Source of the DNA: Planococcus salinus
GTDB lineage: Bacteria > Bacillota > Bacilli > Bacillales_A > Planococcaceae
DNA: 58,417 nt
Reading direction: 5' to 3'
NCBI RefSeq assembly: GCF_003719725.1
Contig: NZ_RIAX01000014.1
Coordinates: forward strand, 1 to 58,417
Shown piece by piece: positions 24,626 through 33,124 of this stretch. The position numbers were made by a program, and so were the translations under genes. The notes under the pieces are model-generated. The model made no database searches. It was not told the origin of the DNA and was given only the letters and a program-made list of their open reading frames with translations. Numbering within the stretch: the stretch's first letter is position 1; each line of letters opens with the position of its first letter.

Positions 24626-25990
24626 TTATTGTTTAAATTCCAGCCAGGCGACGGCTTCGCAGTGAGTGGACTGCGGGAACATATCAACCGGCTGCACTTC
24701 CTGCGTCCGGTAACCGCCATCTTCCAAAATCCGCAGATCGCGTGCCAGTGTCGCCGGATTGCAGGATACATAAACGACACGTTTGGGCTGCTGTTTCAGA
24801 ATGGTGCGCAGCAACTGCTCATCGCAGCCTTTGCGCGGCGGATCGACGACCAATACATCGGCTGCACGGCCTTCTTTATACCAGCGCGGAATAACCTGTT
24901 CCGCAGGGCCCGCTTCAAACAGTGTATTGGTGAATCCATTAAGCTCGGCGTTTCGTTTGGCGTCTTCAATCGCTTGCGGAACGATTTCGACACCCATGAC
25001 GAACTTGGCTTTCTGAGCCAGAAAAAGGGAAATCGTCCCAATGCCGCAATAAGCATCGATGACCGTTTCGTCCCCAGTCAGCCCGGCATATTCCAACGCC
25101 TGTCCGTACAGCACTTCCGTCTGCTCCGGATTGACTTGATAAAAAGAACGCGCGGAAATTTCAAAGCGCACATCACCGATGCGGTCTTCGATGATGTCTT
25201 TGCCCCATAACGTGATCGTTTCATCACCGAAAATGACATTGGTCTTTTCAGGATTGATATTTTGAACAATCGATGCCGTCTCCGGAACGATCGATTTAAT
25301 AAGTTCGACAGCCTGTTCCCGTTGAGGAAACTTTTTCTTTTTTGTCACAAGCACCACCATGATTTCGCCAGTCGCACGTCCTTTGCGGACGATGACGTGC
25401 CGCAGCATCCCCCGATGAGTCTGTTCTTCATATGGTTCGATGCCCATGTCGATCAACTTCCGTTTCAAGCCGGCCATGATGGCATCGGCTTCCGGTGTCT
25501 GGATGATACAGATATCCGTATCGGCAATATTATGGGAACGTGTCTGGTAAAACCCGGCCACCACACGGCCGTTCTCCTGACCAAAAGGAATCTGGGATTT
25601 ATTGCGGTAGCGCCATGGATGGTCCATGCCTTTTACCGGATGAACCGGAACGTCCGGCAATTTACCGATGCGCGTAATAGCGTCGCGCACAAGTTTTTGC
25701 TTAAAATTCATCTGTCCTTCGTACGACAGATGCTGGATTTGGCAGCCGCCGCATGTATCAAAGACCGGGCAGGGCGCCGTCACCCGAAAAGGCGATTGCT
25801 TTTCAATCTGGATTAATTTCGCAAAGCCATAGGATTTTAATGTTTTCAATACATGGATCTGTACTTCTTCCCCCGGCAAAGCACCTTGTATAAACAACGG
25901 ATAGCCGTCGACTTTGGCGACGCCTGCTCCGTCATGCGTCAAATCTTCCACATGGACAACAAGCCGATCGTTTTTCGTTACTGGTTTCAA
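24626..25990 (-). CDS. rlmCD: 23S rRNA (uracil-C5)-methyltransferase RlmCD (RumA family)
   Basis: About 454 residues. An N-terminal TRAM domain (residues 5-65) is followed by an iron-sulfur cluster motif [11 protein letters not shown] (with a further Cys nearer the C-terminus), then the methyltransferase core: [37 protein letters not shown] and the catalytic [10 protein letters not shown]. In Bacillus the single enzyme methylates U747 and U1939. A TTG at 25990 has GGAG eight bases ahead; the GTG at 25999 lacks spacing. It is separated from the cyd operon by a terminator. In B. subtilis this gene directly follows dgkB; here cydABS and a Nudix gene intervene. Confidence 0.92.
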   Translation of the reverse strand: MKPVTKNDRLVVHVEDLTHDGAGVAKVDGYPLFIQGALPGEEVQIHVLKTLKSYGFAKLIQIEKQSPFRVTAPCPVFDTCGGCQIQHLSYEGQMNFKQKLVRDAITRIGKLPDVPVHPVKGMDHPWRYRNKSQIPFGQENGRVVAGFYQTRSHNIADTDICIIQTPEADAIMAGLKRKLIDMGIEPYEEQTHRGMLRHVIVRKGRATGEIMVVLVTKKKKFPQREQAVELIKSIVPETASIVQNINPEKTNVIFGDETITLWGKDIIEDRIGDVRFEISARSFYQVNPEQTEVLYGQALEYAGLTGDETVIDAYCGIGTISLFLAQKAKFVMGVEIVPQAIEDAKRNAELNGFTNTLFEAGPAEQVIPRWYKEGRAADVLVVDPPRKGCDEQLLRTILKQQPKRVVYVSCNPATLARDLRILEDGGYRTQEVQPVDMFPQSTHCEAVAWLEFKQ

Positions 25991-26027
25991 TTCGTTCACT
26001 CCATTTCACATTGCTTAATCATACAAT

Positions 26028-26058
26028 AAAAAAACGCGGCAGGCAAAAACCTGCACGC
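26028..26058 (-). terminator. intrinsic terminator of the cydABS operon
   Basis: Minus-strand GCG-GCAGG / CCTGC-CGC with one mismatch and a loop of Ts, then seven T. Confidence 0.72.
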
Positions 26059-26064
26059 GCTTGT

Positions 26065-26175
26065 CTATTTCCGGTCTTTCGACACCGGTCCGTCTTTCAA
26101 TGAAAACCAGAAGCCGAAAGCGATCGACCCGATCAGCACGATAAACGGTGCATAAAATATCAAGAAATCCTGCAT
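26065..26175 (-). CDS. cydS: cytochrome bd oxidase small subunit CydS
   Basis: 36 residues: a single membrane helix (FLIFYAPFIVLIGSIAFGFWF) and a charged tail SLKDGPVSKDRK. The sequence and place match CydS, the third subunit seen in the Geobacillus bd oxidase, which packs beside CydA near the haems. GAAGGAGGATACG stands before the ATG at 26175, 14 bases after the cydB stop. A terminator follows. It is easily missed because of its length. Confidence 0.87.
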   Translation of the reverse strand: MQDFLIFYAPFIVLIGSIAFGFWFSLKDGPVSKDRK

Positions 26176-26189
26176 TTTCGTATCCTCCT

Positions 26190-27218
26190 TCAGGCGTGGT
26201 AATCCGATTTCCCTTTAACGTAATCCTTATCGAACAAGAACAGACGGAACAGCAGGTAAAGAGAAGGCAATAGCAGCCCAAGCCCTGCGATAAACGCAAC
26301 GATCAGCGCAATGGCCATCGCTTCATTTGTGAAACTGTCGTAAATCGTCAAATACGGATACAGCAGGTGCGGGTAATGCGATGCACCGTAAGCGAAGAAA
26401 GCTGTAAAGAACTGGCCGACCAGCAAGATGAACGCCAGACCGTAATTCCGGCGTTTCCACACCAGGTAAACGGTTCCGACGAATAACAGGAACGAGATGG
26501 CAAATACCCACCAAAGATCAAGTATCCGCGCGTAATGTTCCGGATTATGGCCGCGTAATTCAAAAATGATGCCGGTTGCCGTAATGATGGCAGGGCCTGC
26601 CCAGACAAGGGCGTATTTGCGCATCAGGTCCGTCGCTTTTTCGTCTCCGGCTTTATTGGCATACCAGGTCAGGAACACCGCAGAAATGTAAAGCACCGCT
26701 GTCAAACTCAATACGACGATGCTCCACATCAGCGGACTCGTGAAAAGAGTCCAGTAATCCAGATAAGGTGACCCATCATCAAGTTTGATAAATCCACCTT
26801 CGGACATGGCAAGCACCGGTGAAAGAGCTGCCGGCAGCAATAAGCCCGATAATCCGTACATGTAAATATAGCCTCTGTGATTGATTTTAGCTCCGTATGT
26901 CGCAAACGCGTAATACGAACCGCGGATGGCCAACAGAACCAGCGCGATGCTTGCCGGCACCAGCAAAGTCGTGCCGTAGTAGAAAGCGGTTTGCGGGAAA
27001 AATCCGATGATCCCGACAAAGAAAAAAACGAAAAATACATTTGTCACTTCCCACACCGGCGATAAATAACGCTGGATAATACCCGTCAGGATATGCTGCT
27101 TGTTTGTAAAAGCACTGTAGGCATTGAAGAAGCCGGCGCCGAAATCAATCGACGCCACAATGACATACAGAAACAGGAACAGCCACAGAACCGAAATTCC
27201 GATAATTTCTAAAGTCAT
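26190..27218 (-). CDS. cydB: cytochrome bd ubiquinol/menaquinol oxidase subunit II
   Basis: 342 residues with eight to nine membrane helices. The CydB start is visible (SVLWLFLFLYVIVASIDFGAGFF), as are PVWEVTNVFFVFFFVG and a late SHYPHLLYPYLT segment that is typical of subunit II. It supports the haem subunit and completes the oxygen-reducing, proton-motive-force-generating oxidase, with menaquinol as donor in this lineage. The ATG overlaps the cydA stop by 4 bases, so production is coupled. No cydC/cydD assembly exporter genes are in the window. Confidence 0.94.
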   Translation of the reverse strand: MTLEIIGISVLWLFLFLYVIVASIDFGAGFFNAYSAFTNKQHILTGIIQRYLSPVWEVTNVFFVFFFVGIIGFFPQTAFYYGTTLLVPASIALVLLAIRGSYYAFATYGAKINHRGYIYMYGLSGLLLPAALSPVLAMSEGGFIKLDDGSPYLDYWTLFTSPLMWSIVVLSLTAVLYISAVFLTWYANKAGDEKATDLMRKYALVWAGPAIITATGIIFELRGHNPEHYARILDLWWVFAISFLLFVGTVYLVWKRRNYGLAFILLVGQFFTAFFAYGASHYPHLLYPYLTIYDSFTNEAMAIALIVAFIAGLGLLLPSLYLLFRLFLFDKDYVKGKSDYHA

Positions 27219-28561
27219 TGTCTGTCACCGCCTTTGTCAGCTTCCCTTGCCGCCAGCTCTTTTTCCACCGGATTGCGGCGGTACATCCGTGTCAGCACCA
27301 CAATCGTACCAACGCCTAAAATAAAGTAAAGACCTGCAAACAAAATGATCATTAAATCGACTTGGCCGCTTGTCGTAGCAGCTTCCGAGGTTTTCATATA
27401 TCCTCTGAGAATCCACGGCTGGCGTCCAACCTCCGTGAACCACCAACCGGCTTCAATCGCCACCAGAGCCAATGGACCACTTAACAGCAGCAGCCATCTG
27501 AACAATTTCGTTCTGGCAAACGACCAATTGCGCCAGGCAGCCACGACGTAGACAAACGACAAAAATGCCAGCCACATGCCAATGGTAACCATCGTATCAA
27601 ACAAATAATGGATCCACAGTGGCGGAATTTCATCTTCCGGAAATTCTTCCAATCCGATCACTTCTGAATCGGGCGTTCCGTGTGCCAGTATACTCAGCGC
27701 ATAAGGAATTTCGATGGCGTATTTGACGTCTTCTCCGTCAAGCACTCCGAACAGGATCAACCTTGCTTCCTCTTCTGTTTCAAAATGCCATTCGGCAGCC
27801 GCCAGTTTTTCCGGCTGGTATTCAGCCAGGTACTTTCCTGAGAAATCTCCGATCAAGGCGGTGGCAACGGAAAACACCAGCCCCAGTTTCATCGTCAAAA
27901 ACAACGCTTTTTTATGGTAGACATGATCAGATCCGCGAAGCATGCGCAGCGCTGCAATCGATGCCAGCAAAAAGGCACTGGTCATGAATGCCGTAGCCAT
28001 GACATGCGCCACTTTTGTCGGCACCGCGGGGCTGAACATCGCCAGCAGCGGACTGATATTGACCAGTTCACCGTTCAATACTTCAAATCCCTGTGGCGCG
28101 TTCATGAACGAGTTGACGATGGTGATGAAAACCGATGACATCGCCGCACCGAGCGCCACTGGAATCAGCAGCAGTAAATGTTTCCGCTGGTCCTCGAACC
28201 GGTCCCACGTATACAGGTAAATACCCAGAAAAATCGCCTCAAAGAAAAAAGCGAATACTTCCATAAACAATGGCAGTGCAATAACGTTTCCTGCCAGCTG
28301 CATAAAATTCGGCCACAGCAGCGATAACTGCAAACCGATTGCTGTACCGGTAACAACCCCAACGGCAACCGTGATGACAAATCCACGCGCCCAACGTCGC
28401 GCCAGCAAAATATAATGATCGTCTTTTTTCTTGATACCCACCCATTGTGCAATCATGATCATGAGCGGTACACCGACGCCGATAGTGGCATAGATGATAT
28501 GGAACGACAAAGTCAGTAAAGTGAGGATGCGACTCAAAAAGGCACTATCTTCTATTCCCAA
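27215..28561 (-). CDS. cydA: cytochrome bd ubiquinol/menaquinol oxidase subunit I, short Q-loop type
   Basis: About 448 residues. Subunit I motifs: an axial His in SFHIIYATIG (near residue 20), LPLFMEVFAFFFEAIFLGIYLYTWDRF, NSFMNAPQGF, a second His in AHVMATAFM, and GWWFTEVGRQPW. The segment before GRQPW is short, so this is the short Q-loop class of YthA and the Geobacillus oxidase. A TTG at 28561 has AAAGGGG at good distance; the upstream ATG at 28582 lacks a ribosome site. It is the first gene of cydABS. TACAAT lies upstream with no good -35, which may mean activator control. Confidence 0.93.
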   Translation of the reverse strand: MGIEDSAFLSRILTLLTLSFHIIYATIGVGVPLMIMIAQWVGIKKKDDHYILLARRWARGFVITVAVGVVTGTAIGLQLSLLWPNFMQLAGNVIALPLFMEVFAFFFEAIFLGIYLYTWDRFEDQRKHLLLLIPVALGAAMSSVFITIVNSFMNAPQGFEVLNGELVNISPLLAMFSPAVPTKVAHVMATAFMTSAFLLASIAALRMLRGSDHVYHKKALFLTMKLGLVFSVATALIGDFSGKYLAEYQPEKLAAAEWHFETEEEARLILFGVLDGEDVKYAIEIPYALSILAHGTPDSEVIGLEEFPEDEIPPLWIHYLFDTMVTIGMWLAFLSFVYVVAAWRNWSFARTKLFRWLLLLSGPLALVAIEAGWWFTEVGRQPWILRGYMKTSEAATTSGQVDLMIILFAGLYFILGVGTIVVLTRMYRRNPVEKELAAREADKGGDRQ

Positions 28562-28696
28562 TTTCCTGTCCCCTTTCAACATGCAGTCAAGCTCTTCTAT
28601 TACCTATTGTACCTCAATCAATCTGTGCCAAACTCTTCTCAAGCCTCGATTTCCCCGCTAAGTTTGAATAAGCTGTGACAGCGAAAGAAAAAATAG

Positions 28697-28725
28697 TTGA
28701 AATTTTTCTAAATATTTAGTATTCT
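28697..28725 (+). promoter_or_regulatory. sigma-A promoter of the Nudix gene
   Basis: TTGAAA (28697-28702), 17-base spacer, TATTCT (28720-28725), 30 bases before the ATG. Confidence 0.62.
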
Positions 28726-28755
28726 AGAGTGAACAAAGATAAAGGGTGATGCATC

Positions 28756-29184
28756 ATGGAAACGAGACGTAAAGTATTCGCTTATATAACCAAAGGCGAT
28801 GAAGACCAAAAAGAATTGCTCGTGTTCGAGCACGAAGGAGAACCGGAAGCCGGCCTGCAAGTGCCGGGAGGAACAATCGAAGAAGGCGAAATGCTGATTG
28901 ACGCACTTTACCGGGAAGTGCAGGAAGAAACGGGATTGCCGCGGGAGGCATTGGAATTTGTAGGGAAAATCCAAAAATATAATTATTACCCGGATCATAA
29001 AGATAAAGTATATGAACGCAATATTTTCCACTTCGAATACACCGGTGAACCAAGAGATTACTGGGAGCACCTGGTGGAAAGCGATGGCCAGGACAATGGC
29101 CGCGTCTTCAAATTCCATTGGGAACCAGTGGACGATCTTCCAAAGCTTGCAGCGGAACAGGACAAAGCAATCGAACTTCTTTAA
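28756..29184 (+). CDS. Nudix hydrolase
   Basis: 142 residues. The Nudix box is complete, GGTIEEGEMLIDALYREVQEETG (residues 36-58), with the metal-binding REVQEE. Members split nucleoside diphosphates linked to another group, for instance oxidised nucleotides, sugars or cofactors; the substrate is unknown here. AAAGGGTGATGCATC precedes the ATG. It is monocistronic, divergent from cydA and convergent with dgkB. Confidence 0.9.
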   Translation: METRRKVFAYITKGDEDQKELLVFEHEGEPEAGLQVPGGTIEEGEMLIDALYREVQEETGLPREALEFVGKIQKYNYYPDHKDKVYERNIFHFEYTGEPRDYWEHLVESDGQDNGRVFKFHWEPVDDLPKLAAEQDKAIELL

Positions 29185-29204
29185 CAACCAATCATATAAC
29201 AACG

Positions 29205-29248
29205 AAAAACCTGGCATGTGGGTGTATTTCCACATGCCAGGTTTTTTT
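29205..29248 (+). terminator. intrinsic terminator of the Nudix gene
   Basis: AAAAACCTGGCATGTGG pairs with CCACATGCCAGGTTTTT (17 bp) around GTGTATTT with more Ts after it. One of the longest stems in the window. Confidence 0.92.
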
Positions 29249-29308
29249 ACTGACTAAGAAAGTATAAGCTTTCAATCTTGAAAGAGTTTAGTAAATTAGG
29301 TATTTCAT

Positions 29309-29424
29309 GTCCAGTCTTCAGCGCCCAGATTCTTGGGGGCCCGCAGAATGTTCGTCAGGTAACCGCTGCGACAGGACCTCGCGTTCTTAGGTTAGCTTCT
29401 GCTTCTGAACGCTTGCGCTTTTCT
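29309..29424 (-). repeat. intergenic palindromic repeat, copy B
   Basis: Read on the minus strand it begins GAAAAGCGCAAGCG right after the dgkB stop, contains GTCCTGTCGCAGCGG, and ends GAATCTGGGCGCTGAAGACT-type sequence, 24 of 27 bases identical with the end of copy A at 13571-13597. The internal parts have diverged. Confidence 0.7.
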
Positions 29425-30335
29425 CACTTACGGTCTTTTTCACTGATTGATTGAATCGGAACCATCATTTCAATATGGCGATACAAGTTTTCAAAAGTGG
29501 CCGGCAGTACACCACCGTATTCCCCATCCAGATTCAGTAAAACCCGTTCTTTGGAAGAAACAGAAATTCTGCTGGCTTTTGTATAAATGACATGGGGGTC
29601 TGACAAATGCTCTCCTCTCAAAGCCAGAGAAGCCAGACGAATAAATTCAGCCATATTCACTTCTTTTAAAATCAGCAACGTGAATTTGCCATCGTTGATG
29701 CTGGCATCCGGTGCCAACTTTTCGAAACCGCCGACAGAATTGGTCAAGCCGATCAGGAACATCATCGCCTTGTCTTCAAACACCTGACCGTCGTATTCAA
29801 TGCGGACATTGGACGAACGGATCGAAGGAAGCATTTCGATGCCTTTCAGGTAGTAAGCCAGCTGGCCAAGCACCGTTTTCAGTTTGCTCGGCACTTCATA
29901 AGTCAGCTCAGTCAGTCTTCCGCCACCTGCAATATTGATGAAATACCGGTCATCCATTTTCCCGACATCGACTGGAATGGAATCTCCCTGGATGATAATG
30001 TCGACAGCTTTATTGATATCTCTCGGAATATGGACCGCACGGGCAAAATCATTGGTTGTGCCCATTGGAATCAAGCCGATTTTCGGACGCCGTTCGTATT
30101 CGGATACCCCCGACACCACCTCGTTCAATGTACCATCCCCGCCAACTGCCACTACCAGGTCGAATTCCCTTTCCACTGCCAGTTTTGCAGCATGGACGGC
30201 GTCTCCTTCACACGTAGTGGCATGGCAGGAAGTTTCGTATCCGGCCAACTCCATCTTTTCGAGCACTTCCGGCAAATGCTTGCGGAAAAGTTCGCGTCCG
30301 GAAGTTGGATTGTAAATGATTCTTGCACGTTTCAT
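29424..30335 (-). CDS. dgkB: diacylglycerol kinase (soluble lipid kinase) DgkB
   Basis: 303 residues, aligning throughout with B. subtilis DgkB as I recall it. It has YNPTSGRELF near the start, the nucleotide-binding GGDGTLNEVVSG (residues 65-76), PMGTTNDFARA, and the C-terminal LNLDGEYGG. It phosphorylates diacylglycerol from lipoteichoic acid synthesis back to phosphatidic acid at the inner membrane face. The AAAGGCTG ribosome site lies ahead of the ATG. In B. subtilis it follows gatB and precedes rlmCD; here a thioredoxin-like gene separates it from gatB. A palindromic repeat begins at its stop codon. Confidence 0.95.
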   Translation of the reverse strand: MKRARIIYNPTSGRELFRKHLPEVLEKMELAGYETSCHATTCEGDAVHAAKLAVEREFDLVVAVGGDGTLNEVVSGVSEYERRPKIGLIPMGTTNDFARAVHIPRDINKAVDIIIQGDSIPVDVGKMDDRYFINIAGGGRLTELTYEVPSKLKTVLGQLAYYLKGIEMLPSIRSSNVRIEYDGQVFEDKAMMFLIGLTNSVGGFEKLAPDASINDGKFTLLILKEVNMAEFIRLASLALRGEHLSDPHVIYTKASRISVSSKERVLLNLDGEYGGVLPATFENLYRHIEMMVPIQSISEKDRK

Positions 30336-30438
30336 ACAAATTCAGCCTTTCTCCACGTTCTATAGAAAATAGGACAACCATGACCCGATAGAAGTTCCAC
30401 TCAAGGAATGAGCTGACCACGAGCCGGCTTTTCTTTTT

Positions 30439-30999
30439 TTATTTCAACGCTTCTGTAAATGTTTTCCGCAAGTCTTTGTAGACCGCCTGCCAGAATTTTT
30501 CGTTCCAGGCAAAGCCATCTGAAATTTCCCCCAGAATCGTTTTTTGATGAATTTCAAATTGCGGATCGTCTTTTGCCGGAAGTTTGGCTTTCTGTTCCAT
30601 GACAAATTCCTGGACTTCCGGAGCACGCGGTCCCCAGTCACCAAGGACTTCCCCTTCTTCTGACAGGATAATGTATTTTGGAATGGAACGCCCGCCATTT
30701 GTCAAATACTGATCCATCAATTCCAGGTTCTGGTCACGGTAAACACAGCGGACTTCCAGGCCTGCCGCATCTGCGATTTTCCGTAAAATGGCGTTGTTCA
30801 TCATGGCGTCACCGCACCAATCTTCTGTAATGACCAGTATGTGTGGTTTTTTTTCTGTCAACAGCCCGATAAATTCAGGGTCTTCCGGCTGCTCGAATTT
30901 TTCGTAGATGGAGTATGAAGTTTCTTGATTGGACTCCATTTGAGACATGTAATTTTCAAGTGTAATCGCATTTTCAAAATATTCCTGTTCAGTCGTCAT
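30439..30999 (-). CDS. thioredoxin-family protein with a single active-site cysteine
   Basis: 186 residues from the ATG at 30999 (GAAAGGAGAAGTGATATT ahead). The thioredoxin fold is visible in ILVITEDWCGDAMMNNAILRKIAD near residue 62 and the cis-Pro segment GGRSIPKYIIL near residue 110. The active site reads WCGDAM, so the second cysteine of CxxC is missing. Such BrxA/YtxJ- or YbbN-like variants act through thiol adducts or as chaperones; the function here is not known. A hydrophilic N-terminal extension of 45 residues precedes the fold. It stands alone between gatB and dgkB. Confidence 0.82.
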   Translation of the reverse strand: MTTEQEYFENAITLENYMSQMESNQETSYSIYEKFEQPEDPEFIGLLTEKKPHILVITEDWCGDAMMNNAILRKIADAAGLEVRCVYRDQNLELMDQYLTNGGRSIPKYIILSEEGEVLGDWGPRAPEVQEFVMEQKAKLPAKDDPQFEIHQKTILGEISDGFAWNEKFWQAVYKDLRKTFTEALK

Positions 31000-31097
31000 A
31001 ATATCACTTCTCCTTTCTTTCAGTTTACTTGTCCAGAGAGCAAGCTTCAAATAATTTAGTTAAAGCTCTATCATTTAATGCTATTGATCCTCCTTTA

Positions 31098-31111
31098 AAT
31101 TAGCGCTAATT
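31098..31111. promoter_or_regulatory. 14-bp perfect palindrome in a gene-free region
   Basis: AATTAGCGCTAATT is perfectly self-complementary, about 100 bases upstream of the thioredoxin-like gene and 190 bases upstream of the divergent membrane protein gene. It resembles a repressor half-site pair. Nothing else in 31000-31296 is clear apart from an orphan TCCTCCTTT (31088-31096), a ribosome-binding consensus on the minus strand. Confidence 0.4.
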
Positions 31112-31296
31112 CAATGGTTATCACATAATAGACAACTGAGAGCAAACCCCTTCAGCAGAAGTGGTTGCAAAAGAATCCGGGAAGTTCCAAGTTGCCGATT
31201 TTCAGTAATTTCCATCTATGGTAGTCTTAAGAGAGATTTTTCAGATTTTTAGTAACTTTCAATTTTAGTCATCTCTCATCCAAGGAGGAATCATCG

Positions 31297-31572
31297 ATGG
31301 ATAACAACTTCCTGTTTTACGTACTAATTCTTGTAACTCCCCTAACCATCATCACCATAACTATGATAATTTTTACATCGCTATTCATGAAAAATAAAAA
31401 ACATGCCTTCGTTTACTTATTTTTCGTTTTGGCAGCAGCCGTTTATCAACTTATACAACTTTACAATTCTGTCCCGACGCTGGGAACGGCTATTCTGGTT
31501 ATTTATTTACTGTTATTTATAATTACTTTCTATGTAATCAGACACAAAAGAAAACAAGAAGCATTGAAATAA
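31297..31572 (+). CDS. 91-residue membrane protein, unknown
   Basis: No family recognised. Three hydrophobic segments are clear: residues 6-30 (VLILVTPLTIITITMIIF), 37-55 and 63-84, joined by short basic loops (MKNKKHA, RHKRKQE at the C-terminus). By the positive-inside rule the tail is cytoplasmic. An ideal CAAGGAGG ribosome site precedes the ATG. Its A/T-rich codon use differs a little from its neighbours, which could mean later acquisition. It is a single gene on the opposite strand to the gat operon and the thioredoxin-like gene. Confidence 0.72.
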   Translation: MDNNFLFYVLILVTPLTIITITMIIFTSLFMKNKKHAFVYLFFVLAAAVYQLIQLYNSVPTLGTAILVIYLLLFIITFYVIRHKRKQEALK

Positions 31573-31661
31573 TACTTTTAAAGAAGAATCAGCGAAAATG
31601 TTAATACCTATTCCTCTCTATTTCACTTCATGAACTCAAACGTTTGTTATAGTCCAATCAT

Positions 31662-31692
31662 AAAAAAAGCGGCCCTTAAAGGACCGCTTTTT
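31662..31692 (-). terminator. intrinsic terminator of gatCAB (and of the converging membrane gene)
   Basis: Minus-strand AAAAAGCGGTCC / GGGCCGCTTTTT with one G-T pair, a five-base loop and a T run; just after the gatB stop. Confidence 0.85.
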
Positions 31693-31693
31693 A

Positions 31694-33124
31694 TTATCTT
31701 TTCGCAATTTCTTCCTGAAGAATCTTGTTCAGCAATGGCGGGTTGGCCTGCCCTTTTGTCTGTTTCATGATCTGGCCGACCAGGAAACCGATGGCACGGT
31801 CTTTCCCGTTTTTGAAGTCTTCAATGGATTGCGGGTTGTTGTCCAAAGCGGTAGTGACATATTCACGCAATGTGTTTTCGTCCGAGATCTGGACGAGTCC
31901 TTTCGCTTTGACGATGTCTTCGGCGTTGCCGCCTTTTTCCACCAATTCCTTGAATACTTTCTTGGCAATTTTCGAAGAGATGGTGCCTTCTGCAATCAGC
32001 TTGATCATACCAGCCAATCCTTCAGGCGTCAGTTTCGTATCGCTCAGTTCTTTTTGCTCCGCGTTTAAGTAAGCGGACACTTCGCCCATGATCCAGTTGG
32101 AAGCCTGCTTGGCATCTGCACCGGCATCGACTGTCGCTTCAAAGAAATCGGAAATCGGCTTCGCCAGTGTCAGTACCATAGCGTCATAGGAAGACAAGCC
32201 AAGTTCTGAAACGTAACGTGCTTTCCGCGCATCCGGTAATTCAGGGATTTCCGAACGGACCCGTTCCAGCCATGCATCATCGATGACAATGTCGACCAGA
32301 TCCGGTTCCGGGAAATAGCGGTAATCATCGGATCCTTCTTTGACGCGCATCAGAACTGTTTTGCCTGTCGATTCATCATAACGTCTGGTTTCCTGCCCGA
32401 TCACTCCGCCTGACAACAGCACTTGTTCTTGACGGATCTGTTCGTGCTCAATTCCTTTGCGGACAAAGTTGAATGAATTCAAGTTCTTCAATTCCGTTTT
32501 CGTTCCGAATTCCTCCTGGCCGTATGGACGCAGGGAAATATTGGCGTCACAGCGCAACGATCCTTCTTCCATCCGAACGTCGGAAACACCGGTATATTGA
32601 ATGATCGATTTGATCTTTTCCAAGTAAGCATAAGCTTCTTCAGGCGTCCGGATATCGGGTTCTGAAACGATTTCGATGAGCGGTGTACCTTGTCGGTTAA
32701 AATCGACCAATGAATGGCCGTTGCCGGTGTGAGTCAGTTTCCCCGCATCTTCTTCCATGTGCAGGCGTGTAATACCGATGCGCTTTTTCTCCCCATTCAC
32801 TTCGATTTCAATCCAGCCGTGCTCGCCGATCGGCTCGTCAAACTGGGAAATCTGGTAAGCTTTCGGGTTGTCCGGGTAAAAATAGTTTTTACGGTCGAAT
32901 TTGGTATGGCGCGCAATCTCGCAGTTTAATGCAAGAGCCGCTTTCATCGCCCAATCCACTGCACGTTTATTGACGACTGGCAACACGCCGGGATAGCCAA
33001 GGTCGATGACATTGGTATTGGTATTCGGTTCTGCCCCGAAATGGGCAGGAGCCGGTGAAAACATTTTGGAATCTGTTTTTAGCTCGACATGGACTTCAAG
33101 CCCGATGATTGTTTCAAAATTCAT
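31694..33124 (-). CDS. gatB: Asp-tRNA(Asn)/Glu-tRNA(Gln) amidotransferase subunit B
   Basis: 476 residues from the ATG at 33124 (GGAGGGAGCAGCACA ahead), which overlaps the gatA stop by 4 bases. It begins with the GatB kinase-like fold ([15 protein letters not shown] and MFS), has [21 protein letters not shown], and carries a C-terminal YqeY/tail domain for tRNA contacts. GatB activates the Glu-tRNA or Asp-tRNA carboxyl with ATP, then receives ammonia from GatA. The gatCAB order is as in B. subtilis. Confidence 0.97.
   Translation of the reverse strand: MNFETIIGLEVHVELKTDSKMFSPAPAHFGAEPNTNTNVIDLGYPGVLPVVNKRAVDWAMKAALALNCEIARHTKFDRKNYFYPDNPKAYQISQFDEPIGEHGWIEIEVNGEKKRIGITRLHMEEDAGKLTHTGNGHSLVDFNRQGTPLIEIVSEPDIRTPEEAYAYLEKIKSIIQYTGVSDVRMEEGSLRCDANISLRPYGQEEFGTKTELKNLNSFNFVRKGIEHEQIRQEQVLLSGGVIGQETRRYDESTGKTVLMRVKEGSDDYRYFPEPDLVDIVIDDAWLERVRSEIPELPDARKARYVSELGLSSYDAMVLTLAKPISDFFEATVDAGADAKQASNWIMGEVSAYLNAEQKELSDTKLTPEGLAGMIKLIAEGTISSKIAKKVFKELVEKGGNAEDIVKAKGLVQISDENTLREYVTTALDNNPQSIEDFKNGKDRAIGFLVGQIMKQTKGQANPPLLNKILQEEIAKR

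Noticed and set aside
29309..29424. Possible insertion sequence remnant or transposon end
   Set aside because: No transposase fragment or target duplication; the nested dyads fit a small intergenic repeat.
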